From contig QHVI01000019.1 in the NCBI GenBank assembly GCA_003223515.1, forward strand, positions 1 through 64,000: a stretch of DNA of 64,000 nucleotides, given 5' to 3'. Shown here piece after piece: positions 39,697 through 49,143 of the stretch. How positions within the stretch are numbered: the first letter of the stretch is position 1; the number at the start of each line of letters is the position of its first letter. The notes below the pieces were generated by a model that had not been told where the DNA came from, did no database searches, and saw nothing but the letters and a program-made list of their open reading frames with translations. This DNA is from Candidatus Angelobacter sp. Gp1-AA117. GTDB lineage: Bacteria > Acidobacteriota > Terriglobia > Terriglobales > Acidobacteriaceae. A program made the position numbers and the translations under genes.

Positions 39697-41159
39697 CGGT
39701 CACACCCGGAATAAGAAAGATTGAAACTCTTATTAATCAAAGGAAAATCGGCGATGATGTTTCCTGTGACCGCAAACGGAAGCGCCGGCCAGTTCTGAAA
39801 CGATGGCGACCGGACGTGACACCGGGCGATCTTGCCTTCTTCGACTCGCAGCCAATAGACCAACTCGCCGCGTGGCGCTTCAACTGCGGCAAAGGCCCTG
39901 CCGGTTGAGATTGCCGGCAGCGGAAGCCAGATGGGGCCTGCGGGCAGGGCTTCGAGATAATCCAGAAGCAGCCGGGCGGACGCATGGACTTCCATCATCC
40001 GGATGCGGGCACGCGCCATGACATCGCCATAATGCCAGGTTGGAACATCAAAGTTTAAATTCTTGTAAGCGCCGTAAGGGTGGTCCCGCCTGACGTCAAG
40101 AGCTATTCCACAAGCTCTCGCGACTGGACCGACCACGGCCAGATCGGCAGCTCGATTGGGGGCAAGAATGCCAGCTCCCTCGAAACGGTCTTCCAGCGAA
40201 GGCGTACGCAAGGCTTGCTCTGCGATGCCAACAAAGTCTTCTACAGCGATGCGAATCGATTCTTTGAGTTCCCGGCCATCGGCGCTGCCAATCTCGTGCC
40301 GCACGCCGCCAGGAACTGCTACACCGCGCCAGTACCTGGTACCCACAATCTTTGCTGAAGCCTGAAGCAGGTCTTCCTTGATCCGGGCACAATAGGCGGC
40401 GGGAACCGCGAAGCCGACGTCGCCGCAGAGCGCTCCGAGATCGCCAATGTGGGCCAGCAATCTTTCGAGCTCGAGTCCGATGAGCCGTATGGCATTGGCT
40501 TTGGGCGGAACGATTGCCTGATGCACTCCTTCGACGGCCTGGCAATAGGCAACCGCATGGGCAAAGCAGTTATCGCCAGAGACAGATTCAGCAATCGGAA
40601 CAGCATCCGTGGCGACTCTGCCCTCAAAGAGTTTCTCTGTGCCCTTATGCGTATAGAAAAGCCGAAGCTGAAGGTGCAGGACAGTATCGCCGACCACGCT
40701 AAAACGAAAATGACCTGGCTCGATGATCCCAGCATGCACCGGACCCACCGGGATTTCACAAACTCCCTCGCCTTGAACTCTCAGAAACTGGGATTCTTCC
40801 ATTTCCTGGGTACTTCCGTTTGAGGGTAGCCCTGAGTCAAACCTGCTATGGCGCATCAGTGGCCGGAGATGTGGATGGCCAATAAATTCAACTCCGTACT
40901 GCTCGTGGACTTCCCGCTCATGCCATGAGGCTGCCGGCGCTACTGGGGTCATAGAGCGAACCGGACCCGCCACAACGTATTCAAAATCCCCATAACCGGC
41001 CCCTGGCAAATCCACCAGATAATGCAAGATGGTTGTGCCGCCAGTGTTGTCACCAAAAATAGAGACCAGGCGGCCTGTGAACCGCCTATCGGCATCGAGA
41101 GGCAAAGCTTCGTTCCTGCCACTCTCCGGACCCCATTGATTTGCTGCGTTGCCTTTCAT
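39693..41159 (-). CDS. HyfG/HycE-like (NuoCD-like) subunit lacking NiFe ligand motifs
   Basis: GPVHAGIIEPGHFRFSVVGDTVLHLQLRLFYTHKGTEKLFEG; VSGDNCFAHAVAYCQAVE; terminal NKSFNLSYSGCDR. Confidence 0.88.
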   Translation of the reverse strand: MKGNAANQWGPESGRNEALPLDADRRFTGRLVSIFGDNTGGTTILHYLVDLPGAGYGDFEYVVAGPVRSMTPVAPAASWHEREVHEQYGVEFIGHPHLRPLMRHSRFDSGLPSNGSTQEMEESQFLRVQGEGVCEIPVGPVHAGIIEPGHFRFSVVGDTVLHLQLRLFYTHKGTEKLFEGRVATDAVPIAESVSGDNCFAHAVAYCQAVEGVHQAIVPPKANAIRLIGLELERLLAHIGDLGALCGDVGFAVPAAYCARIKEDLLQASAKIVGTRYWRGVAVPGGVRHEIGSADGRELKESIRIAVEDFVGIAEQALRTPSLEDRFEGAGILAPNRAADLAVVGPVARACGIALDVRRDHPYGAYKNLNFDVPTWHYGDVMARARIRMMEVHASARLLLDYLEALPAGPIWLPLPAISTGRAFAAVEAPRGELVYWLRVEEGKIARCHVRSPSFQNWPALPFAVTGNIIADFPLINKSFNLSYSGCDR

Positions 41160-42619
41160 TGCAGCACCGCCACAGCTGCCTTCAGCAGGTAATTCAAAGG
41201 CGCTGGAATGCTGAGGCCGAGCGTGATCAGCACAGCAACACAGATTCCCATGGCGACGAATTCCGGACCTTTTCTGTCACTCACAGCGGTCTTGCTTTCC
41301 GCCATCTGGGAAGATCCAGGGAGTACCTTCAGGAAGTGAAAGGTCATCGCCGCGAACACAATGGACAGAGTTGTTAAGAGCACAAGGGCTGCAAGCCAGT
41401 GTCTTTGGCTAAAGGCCTCTCGCAGGATTGAGAACTCGCTAACGAATAGTCCGAAGGGAGGCAGACCAACAATCGCGATCAGTCCCACCACCAGCGCAGC
41501 ACTGGTCCAGGGGAGCTGGCGTGCAAGCCCCTTGAGCATGGAGATTTTCGATGTGCCTACCATCTCCCGTACCTGGCCCGCGCCGAAGAACAGAAGTGAT
41601 TTCGCCATGGAATGAGTAAAAGTGTGAAGGAGAGCGCCATAAATTCCGAAAAAGCCGCCGAGCCCCAGGCCTGTAGCAATGATGCCCATGTGCTCGACGC
41701 TGCTATACGCAAGGAGCCGCTTCAAATCTTTTTGCACGATCATCAGAAGTCCGGCTACAAACACGGAAGCCGCGCCAAAGAAGATGAAAAGGCGGTGACT
41801 GAAAGTAGCGCCAATCGCGTTGGAGGTGATCGCGTCATACCGGATTAACGCGTAGACTGCACAATTCAGGAGCGCAGCGGAGAGCATAGCGCTAACAGGC
41901 GAGGGAGCCTCGGCATGGGCATCCGGCAACCAACTGTGCATGGGAACGAGTCCTATCTTAGTGCCATAGCCCACCAGCAGAAAAATAAATCCTAGTTTGA
42001 GAAGAGCGGGGGAGTTCGCAAGCATTTTCCCGGCGTGCGCCAGCGCGTACCACTGCAACGCCATTTCCGGCTGTAAGCCGGCATGGACAGCAGCAACATA
42101 GAAGACAATGGTTCCAAAGAGGGCAAATGCCAGGCCGACAGTGCACACGATCAGGTACTTCCAGCCGGCCTCAACCGCTCCTTCAGTGTTGTAGAACCCG
42201 ACTAAGAGAGCCGAGGCCAATGTAGTCGCTTCCATCATGATCCAAAGAAAGCCAAGATTGCCGGCAAGGTAAACGGCAATAATGCTGAATAAGAACAAAA
42301 ACAATAAGGAATAGAACCAGCGCGGCGAGGAAAATCTTCCCGCCGGAATGTGGCGAATGTAGCTGGTTGAGTAGAGCAAAACCAGGAAAAATACTGCGCC
42401 AAGATTGACAAGAAAAAATGCCGTTAAAGAGTCTGCGCGAAGATATTTGCCCAATTCCAGACTGCTTGTCCTGGAGATTCGCCAGACTGCAAGAGCCAGA
42501 GCAAGAACTTCCAGAATGCCAGCCCCAAGGGCAAATGAGGTAGCGGCTCGCCGCGATTTGAACATCAGGACAAGTCCTGCAGCAGCGGCCGGCATGAACA
42601 GGATCGACGCAAGTAACAT
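41156..42619 (-). CDS. HyfF/NuoN-like antiporter-type membrane subunit
   Basis: KIGLVPMHSWLPDAHAEAPSPVSAMLSA; LLAYSSVEHMG. Confidence 0.9.
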   Translation of the reverse strand: MLLASILFMPAAAAGLVLMFKSRRAATSFALGAGILEVLALALAVWRISRTSSLELGKYLRADSLTAFFLVNLGAVFFLVLLYSTSYIRHIPAGRFSSPRWFYSLLFLFLFSIIAVYLAGNLGFLWIMMEATTLASALLVGFYNTEGAVEAGWKYLIVCTVGLAFALFGTIVFYVAAVHAGLQPEMALQWYALAHAGKMLANSPALLKLGFIFLLVGYGTKIGLVPMHSWLPDAHAEAPSPVSAMLSAALLNCAVYALIRYDAITSNAIGATFSHRLFIFFGAASVFVAGLLMIVQKDLKRLLAYSSVEHMGIIATGLGLGGFFGIYGALLHTFTHSMAKSLLFFGAGQVREMVGTSKISMLKGLARQLPWTSAALVVGLIAIVGLPPFGLFVSEFSILREAFSQRHWLAALVLLTTLSIVFAAMTFHFLKVLPGSSQMAESKTAVSDRKGPEFVAMGICVAVLITLGLSIPAPLNYLLKAAVAVLQ

Positions 42620-42622
42620 GAC

Positions 42623-43285
42623 TCAGCCCCTTAGCCCCCGCAGCCTGGAAACATCCAAATGATCAAAGGTGTCGCGGATTCGAAATACAAAGATGCCCAT
42701 CAGGAACAAGCCGATCAGTAAATCAAAGACAATTCCGATTTCAATGATCAAAGGCATGCCAAAAGTGGTGACCAGGGCCGCCAGGAAAATCCCATTTTCA
42801 AGAACCAGAAGCCCCATCATCAGCATCAAAGCTTTCGACCGGGTCACCATCAGGAACGCACCGTTGAGGATGAGGGCAACCGCCGCTGCCAGGATGACTT
42901 CTGTAGCGTGCAGCTCGATGAGATAGAGGCGCACTGCGGCGAAGGAAAGAATAATCAAGCCTGACATTACAAATACCGAATAACCCGGGCTCAGTGATGC
43001 GCCAACATCATGCGCAGTGCGAAGTTTCTTCATCAGCCAGAGAAGCGCAAAAGGAATGGCAAAAACCTTGACCAACAACACCATTCCAGCAATGATGTAT
43101 GCCTCTCGCATGTGCTGCACGTAGCCAGCCGCAACCACCTCCGCAGTGAGAATCGCTGACTGGCAGGCGAACAGATAGACGCACGTAGAAATCCTCTTGG
43201 CTGTGGCCATGAGAAGGACCGTGCCGAACAACAACATCGCGGCTGAACTCAACATCTTGGCTGCAGCCAGTTCAAAAAGTCCCAT
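42623..43285 (-). CDS. HyfE-like (NuoK-type) membrane subunit
   Basis: Multi-TM protein in conserved operon position; LLVLENGIFLAALVTTFGMPLIIEIGIVFDLLIGLFLMG. Confidence 0.82.
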   Translation of the reverse strand: MGLFELAAAKMLSSAAMLLFGTVLLMATAKRISTCVYLFACQSAILTAEVVAAGYVQHMREAYIIAGMVLLVKVFAIPFALLWLMKKLRTAHDVGASLSPGYSVFVMSGLIILSFAAVRLYLIELHATEVILAAAVALILNGAFLMVTRSKALMLMMGLLVLENGIFLAALVTTFGMPLIIEIGIVFDLLIGLFLMGIFVFRIRDTFDHLDVSRLRGLRG

Positions 43286-43290
43286 GCTTT

Positions 43291-44235
43291 TTACCTCTTG
43301 GTTATCGCGGTAAAGATTACGGCCAAAATCGCCAACGCCGAGGCAACGCGAAGAAAATCAGGTACGGCATACATCCGTAATTTCGCGACGCTGCTCTCGA
43401 CGACGGCCAGGCCAATTACAAGACAGGCGAGCTTCAGAGCGTAAGTACCCAGGGCAGCGGCGAGGCCCAGCGGAGTGACCGTCAGAGACATCCCCCACGG
43501 GGCAAAAAGACCGATCATGAGCGTAGCCAGCAAATTCAGTTTGATGGCCTGAGACCACTCGATCAACGCGAGACTGGGTCCTGAGTACTCCAGCACCATC
43601 GCTTCATGAATCATGGTCAACTCCAGGTGCGTTGTTGGGTTGTCCACTGGGATGCGTCCGGTTTCCGCAACGGCAACGATTGCGAGAGCGGCCAATGCCA
43701 GAAGGTGCACTGTAGAGACGTCAAAGAAGTTTTGACGAATTGTCCAAGCGGCGATTTCACTCAGGCTTCCAGTCCTGGCAAGAATCGCGAGCGCAGTGAG
43801 CACCAGGAACAATGGCGCTTCTGCCAATGCCGCCACTAACGCTTCCCGGCTCGAACCCATCCCACCAAAGGAACTTCCGCCATCCAATGCCCCAAGGGAC
43901 ATCGCAAACCGGCCTATAGCCAGCAGATAGACAAACAGGAAAATATCGCCGTCAAGTGTGAGGAACGCGGCCGGGTGCAACACCGGCAAAAAGGCCGCAG
44001 CCACTACAGTCGCGGCGAACGCAACGACAGGCGCCGAGCGGAAGATCAAGGTAGCTGTGTTGGGAACCAGTTCTTCTTTGTGGAAAAGCTTCCACAGGTT
44101 CGCATAGGGTCGCCAGACACTTGCACCCTGGCGTTTCTGAATCCAGGCTTTCAGCTTGCTGATAATGCCACGCAATAGAGGCGCCGCAAGAACAAGGAGC
44201 AGCATCTGCACGATGTTGATGACGAAGCCCATCAT
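43291..44235 (-). CDS. HyfC/NuoH-like membrane subunit
   Basis: LRGIISKLKAWIQKRQGASVWRPYANLWKLFHKEELVP; AETGRIPVDNPTTHLELTMIHEAMVLEYSGP. Confidence 0.9.
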   Translation of the reverse strand: MMGFVINIVQMLLLVLAAPLLRGIISKLKAWIQKRQGASVWRPYANLWKLFHKEELVPNTATLIFRSAPVVAFAATVVAAAFLPVLHPAAFLTLDGDIFLFVYLLAIGRFAMSLGALDGGSSFGGMGSSREALVAALAEAPLFLVLTALAILARTGSLSEIAAWTIRQNFFDVSTVHLLALAALAIVAVAETGRIPVDNPTTHLELTMIHEAMVLEYSGPSLALIEWSQAIKLNLLATLMIGLFAPWGMSLTVTPLGLAAALGTYALKLACLVIGLAVVESSVAKLRMYAVPDFLRVASALAILAVIFTAITKR

Positions 44236-46244
44236 GCAAACCTCAGCACGACAAGCAGCGACAGAATCACCAGGAATATGTACAGCAAGTAAGTTTGAAT
44301 GTTGCCGGTGTGCAGTCGCCGAAGCTGACGAGCCACCGCCACGACACCATCCACTATTGGGCGGTAGAGCGTTTTTTCAAAAGAAGTAGTACGGACTGAG
44401 CGATAGCTGATATTCACGGGAAAATAAGGCTCGTCCGGTGGCTCGAGATCCATCTTTCGCTCCGGCCGGTAAACAGCCGCAAATACAGACCGCAGAGGTT
44501 TGGAGAAGGAGGTGGCGGTATACTGCATGCGCCCGGTCAGACCGGGCAGACCACACGCCCAGGTATTCACAGAGCGGCTTGCCGGTTTTCTCAAGAGCAG
44601 CACCACGATTACCAGCAACGCAATAGCCGCAGCTACCAAAGGCATCATGCGGGATATGGACGCGATTTCCGGAGGGGACGTCGGGTTTGGGATCATCGTT
44701 CCGGCCAAAACAGAAAGCGGATGAAGAGCGACTCCGGGATGCACCCCAAAAAGAATGCAAGCCGCGGCTATCATCACAAGCGCTAAATTCATGTTTTCAG
44801 GCGCGGCGACCACGTACTTCGCTGCATCGCTCCGGGGTCTGCCCAAAAATGTAATTCCATACAGCTTGACAAAGCAGGCGCAAGCCAGAGCGCTGGTCAG
44901 GGCCACCGCGCCAATGAGCAAGGGAACCGCTGGATCAGGTTCCAAAACAGAGCCGTGGAGCAAGGATTTGAAGATCAGCCACTCGCTGACAAAACCATTC
45001 AGCAAGGGCAACCCAGCGATAGCCGCACAGCCGATGAGAAAACTTATCCCTATGCCTGGAAGACGCGGCAACAGCCCCCCAAGTTCCTCTATGTCGAGCG
45101 TGCCCGTAGTATGCTTAACTGCTCCGGCCCCAAGAAACAGCAATCCTTTGAAAAGCGCATGATTGAGCGTGTGGAAGAGAGCGGCCGTAAGCGAGAGGGC
45201 AGCCAGGATGGGCAAGCCACGCGCTTCAAAGATCAGTGCCAGTCCCAGAGCTACAAAGATGAGTCCGATATTTTCAACGCTACTATAGGCGAGCAACCGT
45301 TTGAGGGTGTGTTCGGCCAGCGCATATAAAATGCCCAATACGGCAGTTACGATGCCCACAACAACGATCAGATATCCCCACCAGATTTGAGGTGTTCCCA
45401 GGATATCGAATGTCAGGCGGATGAACCCATAAATCGCTATTTTCAGCATCACGGCCGACATCAGTGCCGACACAGGGCTTGGAGCTATGCCATGGGCTTT
45501 AGGCAGCCAGAAATGCAGCGGGACAAGGCCCGCCTTCATGCCGAACCCGGCAAACGAGAGAAGGAAGATGACAACCCGCAAGTGTGCTGGAAGACTGCCA
45601 GCGGCCGCACGCATAGCGGCCAGAGTCAACGCAGGTGCATAGGGCACAAACAGCAGGAATGAAGCAAAAACAGCCGCAGCGCCAGCATGCATCATCACGA
45701 GGTAAAGGAACAGGCTGCGTCTCCGGTCTTCGCCATCGCCTTCGATCAGAATGAGACCTGCAGATAAAAGCGTCATCAATTCCCAGCCCACCATGAACGC
45801 AAAGATAGTAGAGGCTACAACCACCAGGACCATGGACAGGATGAAAAGCGCCACTAAGCTCCAGTACCATTTCCAATTCGCGCGGGTATAGTGTTCAGCG
45901 TAGCTCGCGGAAAACAACGCCACAGGTATTCCTAACCCGCAGATCAGCAAGAGGAAGAAGCCGCTCAGTCTGTCCATCGAAAGGCCTAGAGCGAAGGGGA
46001 GATGGCCGGAGTAATCGAGATTGATGGTCCTGCCGTTCAGAAAACAGCTTCCAGCAATACCCAGGCCCAACAACAACGAGCAAATCAGAAATCCCGGGAC
46101 AAATGCTCGAGTCCACCTTCCCTGGCCGGCTAAACCCGCGAAGACCGCTAAAAAAAGCAAACTCGACAGGAAGAGTATAAGTAGAAGCCCGATCAACGAG
46201 GACTCCCGGGAAGGTATTGCCCTGGCCACAAAATCGCAAGGCAA
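44232..46244 (-). CDS. HyfB/NuoL-like antiporter-type membrane subunit
   Basis: GFGMKAGLVPLHFWLPKAHGIAPSPVSALMSAVMLKIAIYG; LLAYSSVENIGLIF. Confidence 0.92.
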   Translation of the reverse strand: MPCDFVARAIPSRESSLIGLLLILFLSSLLFLAVFAGLAGQGRWTRAFVPGFLICSLLLGLGIAGSCFLNGRTINLDYSGHLPFALGLSMDRLSGFFLLLICGLGIPVALFSASYAEHYTRANWKWYWSLVALFILSMVLVVVASTIFAFMVGWELMTLLSAGLILIEGDGEDRRRSLFLYLVMMHAGAAAVFASFLLFVPYAPALTLAAMRAAAGSLPAHLRVVIFLLSFAGFGMKAGLVPLHFWLPKAHGIAPSPVSALMSAVMLKIAIYGFIRLTFDILGTPQIWWGYLIVVVGIVTAVLGILYALAEHTLKRLLAYSSVENIGLIFVALGLALIFEARGLPILAALSLTAALFHTLNHALFKGLLFLGAGAVKHTTGTLDIEELGGLLPRLPGIGISFLIGCAAIAGLPLLNGFVSEWLIFKSLLHGSVLEPDPAVPLLIGAVALTSALACACFVKLYGITFLGRPRSDAAKYVVAAPENMNLALVMIAAACILFGVHPGVALHPLSVLAGTMIPNPTSPPEIASISRMMPLVAAAIALLVIVVLLLRKPASRSVNTWACGLPGLTGRMQYTATSFSKPLRSVFAAVYRPERKMDLEPPDEPYFPVNISYRSVRTTSFEKTLYRPIVDGVVAVARQLRRLHTGNIQTYLLYIFLVILSLLVVLRFA

Positions 46245-46355
46245 GAAGAGGTGTTCAAACGAACTTTGGGCGGCAGCTTAGCTTTATCAGATGTCATGCT
46301 GTGCGATTTCCTTCTCTTTTTTATGCAGCAATCCAATAGCCTGGACAGAACATCC

Positions 46356-46694
46356 CTAGCTGCCTCCCCCTAAAGGACTTTCCATTTGCGACAGCAGGTC
46401 TTTGACATCAATCAGATGATTATTGAAGATCTCTTTTGCAACATCGAGCAGCCTGAAAACTGTTGCGTCACGGACAGAGTAGTACACGTTTAACCCTTCT
46501 TTACGTCCCGCCACGATATTGCGAGAGCGCAACACGGAAAGCTGCTGCGAAAGCGTGCTCTGCTCAACCTTGAGGTGATTACAAAGCTCATTCACTCCCA
46601 GTTCCCCTTTGCGAAGCGCGTCTAAGACGGCAATTCGCAAGGGATGAGCGAGAGCTTTGAAGAATTCCGCTTTGAACCTTCCAAGATCAGTCAT
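46356..46694 (-). CDS. ArsR-family winged-helix regulator
   Basis: FKALAHPLRIAVLDALRKGELGVNELCNHLKVEQSTLSQQLSVLRSRNIV. Confidence 0.9.
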   Translation of the reverse strand: MTDLGRFKAEFFKALAHPLRIAVLDALRKGELGVNELCNHLKVEQSTLSQQLSVLRSRNIVAGRKEGLNVYYSVRDATVFRLLDVAKEIFNNHLIDVKDLLSQMESPLGGGS

Positions 46695-46720
46695 GCGCCA
46701 AGTAAATCATTGATTTTGTA

Positions 46721-46735
46721 TATTATCAAATAATA
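46721..46735. promoter_or_regulatory. Candidate ArsR operator TATTAT-CAA-ATAATA
   Basis: Perfect 6-3-6 inverted repeat in the AT-rich region just upstream of the arsR-like gene. Confidence 0.4.
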
Positions 46736-46902
46736 GAATTTATATATAGTAAAATAGTATCATCTTGGCCGAATCGACCCACACCAGGCACCATTAAGAT
46801 TGGCCCCTGAGAAATTGCAGGGGAACTGTTATTCATGACAGTGCTCCCGCCCGCCGCCGGTCATAAGAGGACGCGGGCAGTTCATCTATACTTATCGCAT
46901 CG

Positions 46903-47850
46903 ATGAACCGTAAAGCTCTGATTGCCCTGTTGGTGCTGGTGGCTCTGGTTGCCGGCGCCTTTGTGTTGTACAGGCAGATGGGCGGCGGCAAGCCTGAGAC
47001 CGTCGCCCTACTTCCTGAAGGCGACCTGCTGGTTTACGCCAACATAAAACCGCTGCATTTCGTGAACCTGAACAAATCTGATCCGGACGATCCGGAATAC
47101 CAGGATTTTGTGCGGCAGACCGGAATCGAATGGGGGCGCGACCTGGATAATGTCGCCGTCTCCCAGCGCAATCCCGGCGCGAACAGCGAGTCATCGGCGA
47201 TTTTCACCGGACAGTTCGACAGCGCGCGTCTTACGAACTATCTGAAGAAGCTCTCGACCGGTACGGAGCGCTACGCGGACAAAGTCATCTATTCCATTCC
47301 GCACGAGGGGCGCACGGTTCGCGTGACGATTCTGAGCCCAACCACGGTCGCGGTAACGAATGTAGGGCCTGCCGATCAGATACACAGCATCATTGATAAG
47401 TTCCGCAATTCATCCCTGGCGGGGCGCGGCCCGTATTTATTCGAAACTCATTATCGTGATGTCCCCTTCGGGAGCCTGGCCTGGGCGATTTACCGCGTGC
47501 CTGCGCAGTCCAGCAACTCACAATTGCTCGGCGGCTGGGGCCTTGATTTTCTCGACAACGCCACCACCGTGGCATCCTTGCGCTACAGTGGATCGATTCA
47601 TTTCAAGGGACAGATCTTCACCGAATCTGAGGCCTCTGCACAGGATCTGGTGGAAAGAGCCAACGGCTTCCTGGCCCTCTACAAGAGTGTAGGAAAATCG
47701 TTTGGAACGAAAGGCACCGATCCCGACGTAAAAGCCATGATCAACAGCATCAAGGTAGAGGAAAGCGGAAAAAGCGCGCTCATCACCGCGACCATTCCCG
47801 AAGGATTCATTCAAAAGGTCTCGCAGGGAAATATTTCAGCCGGAAAATGA
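46903..47850 (+). CDS. Membrane-anchored hypothetical protein
   Basis: N-terminal TM MNRKALIALLVLVALVAGAFVLY; coherent 315-aa ORF. Confidence 0.75.
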   Translation: MNRKALIALLVLVALVAGAFVLYRQMGGGKPETVALLPEGDLLVYANIKPLHFVNLNKSDPDDPEYQDFVRQTGIEWGRDLDNVAVSQRNPGANSESSAIFTGQFDSARLTNYLKKLSTGTERYADKVIYSIPHEGRTVRVTILSPTTVAVTNVGPADQIHSIIDKFRNSSLAGRGPYLFETHYRDVPFGSLAWAIYRVPAQSSNSQLLGGWGLDFLDNATTVASLRYSGSIHFKGQIFTESEASAQDLVERANGFLALYKSVGKSFGTKGTDPDVKAMINSIKVEESGKSALITATIPEGFIQKVSQGNISAGK

Positions 47851-47888
47851 AAACCAGCCGCGAATAACGCGAATCGCAGCCAAGAAAT

Positions 47889-47912
47889 AAGCGCAGCCGG
47901 GAGGCTGCGCTT
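47889..47912. terminator. Hairpin/terminator between convergent genes
   Basis: AAGCGCAGCC-GGGA-GGCTGCGCTT. Confidence 0.65.
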
Positions 47913-47932
47913 CATACGATCCAACAAGAAAC

Positions 47933-48820
47933 TTACATCGCCCCGGTAGCCGAGCCGAACTGTTGAGCGAAGGTGGTGCGCAGGAACTTATTGGGGTTTA
48001 CCGGTGTATTCCTCACACGAACTTCATAGTGCAGATGTGGTCCGGTGCTGCGGCCACTCAGACCCACATAGCCCAGCGTGTCGCCACGGTGAACTCTCTG
48101 TCCTTCAGTTACGGTAAAACCAGAAAGGTGGCCGTAAAGAGTGGTCATATCGCCGCCGTGATCCACCACGATAGTCCGGCCATAGCCGTTCATAAAGTCG
48201 GCAATCATCACCGTGCCGTCAGCAGGAGCAATCACCCGGGTGCCGTACTCGGCGGAGATATCCACGCCGCGATGGAATGCGCCTTCACCGTTGAACGGGT
48301 CAATACGTTCGCCGAAGGAGCCGCTGATATGACCATCCACCGGCCACAATGTGGGCGCCGCCGCCATGCGCGTCCAGTCCAGAATGGTGGCATTGCGCAG
48401 CCCGCCGCCAATACCTATGGAGGCGGTTCCGTTCATGGCGGTGGTCTTCAATTCGGAAAACTGCCTGCTGGCCTGGGCGGGATCTTCTTTTTCAAACGCC
48501 GGATCAGGTTTCAGGCCGTAGAGGGTGGAAACCTCACTGGCCAGTGAACTCAGGGATTCCGCCTGCAACTGGTTGGCCTGCGCGATCTGCTCAAGCTGGG
48601 TGTAACGCTTGTTCAGGGCTTCTTTTTCGGTGCGCAGTTGGTTGAACCGCTGCGTTTTGAGCAGCATGCGTGTATAAGAACCGGCCATACCGGTAATCGT
48701 GAGCATGCCGATCAGCGCTCCGGCAATGAATACGTACAGATAATGCAGTGGAATCGGAATCTTGAGGAGCTCCCCTTCGGAGTTCCGGGCAACCAGCATG
48801 ATGTAATAACGTTTACGCAA
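47933..48820 (-). CDS. M23-family (LytM-type) peptidase, membrane anchored
   Basis: FHRGVDISAEYGTRVIAPADGTV; DHGGDMTTLYGHLS; GRSTGPHLHYEVRV. Confidence 0.94.
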   Translation of the reverse strand: MRKRYYIMLVARNSEGELLKIPIPLHYLYVFIAGALIGMLTITGMAGSYTRMLLKTQRFNQLRTEKEALNKRYTQLEQIAQANQLQAESLSSLASEVSTLYGLKPDPAFEKEDPAQASRQFSELKTTAMNGTASIGIGGGLRNATILDWTRMAAAPTLWPVDGHISGSFGERIDPFNGEGAFHRGVDISAEYGTRVIAPADGTVMIADFMNGYGRTIVVDHGGDMTTLYGHLSGFTVTEGQRVHRGDTLGYVGLSGRSTGPHLHYEVRVRNTPVNPNKFLRTTFAQQFGSATGAM

Positions 48821-49143
48821 TGAAATACTCTCCGCCTGGAAATTTTGGTCTCCGTCGTCTGCTCAACATTGGCGGTTCTTATTTCCGGGGCCGTTTGTCA
48901 TTTGGGCCCGGTTTACTGCAACTCAAGTTCCTCTGCCGGGTCAATGGGGGCTATGTACAAGTACGGTCAGAGGTTAAAGGAAATGGCGAAATAAAAGTTA
49001 ACAGGCGGCTTCTCTCCCTGTCAATGTTCAAGGGGTACATAGCCGATAACTAAGGTTTCGGTCTGGCGGCAACCGAGGCATGACCTTCCGGATCAGTATC
49101 CTTCACAATCTCTCCGTAAGTCATTTATTCGGTATAGTTTACG

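Noticed and set aside
38860-46244. Functional [NiFe] hydrogenase (H2-evolving Hyf)
   Set aside because: The paired CxxC NiFe ligand motifs are not present in the large subunit.
38860-46244. Canonical NADH dehydrogenase (nuo) operon
   Set aside because: No nuoE/F/G; subunit order and HyfE/HyfB/HyfF types fit the hydrogenase-4-like family.
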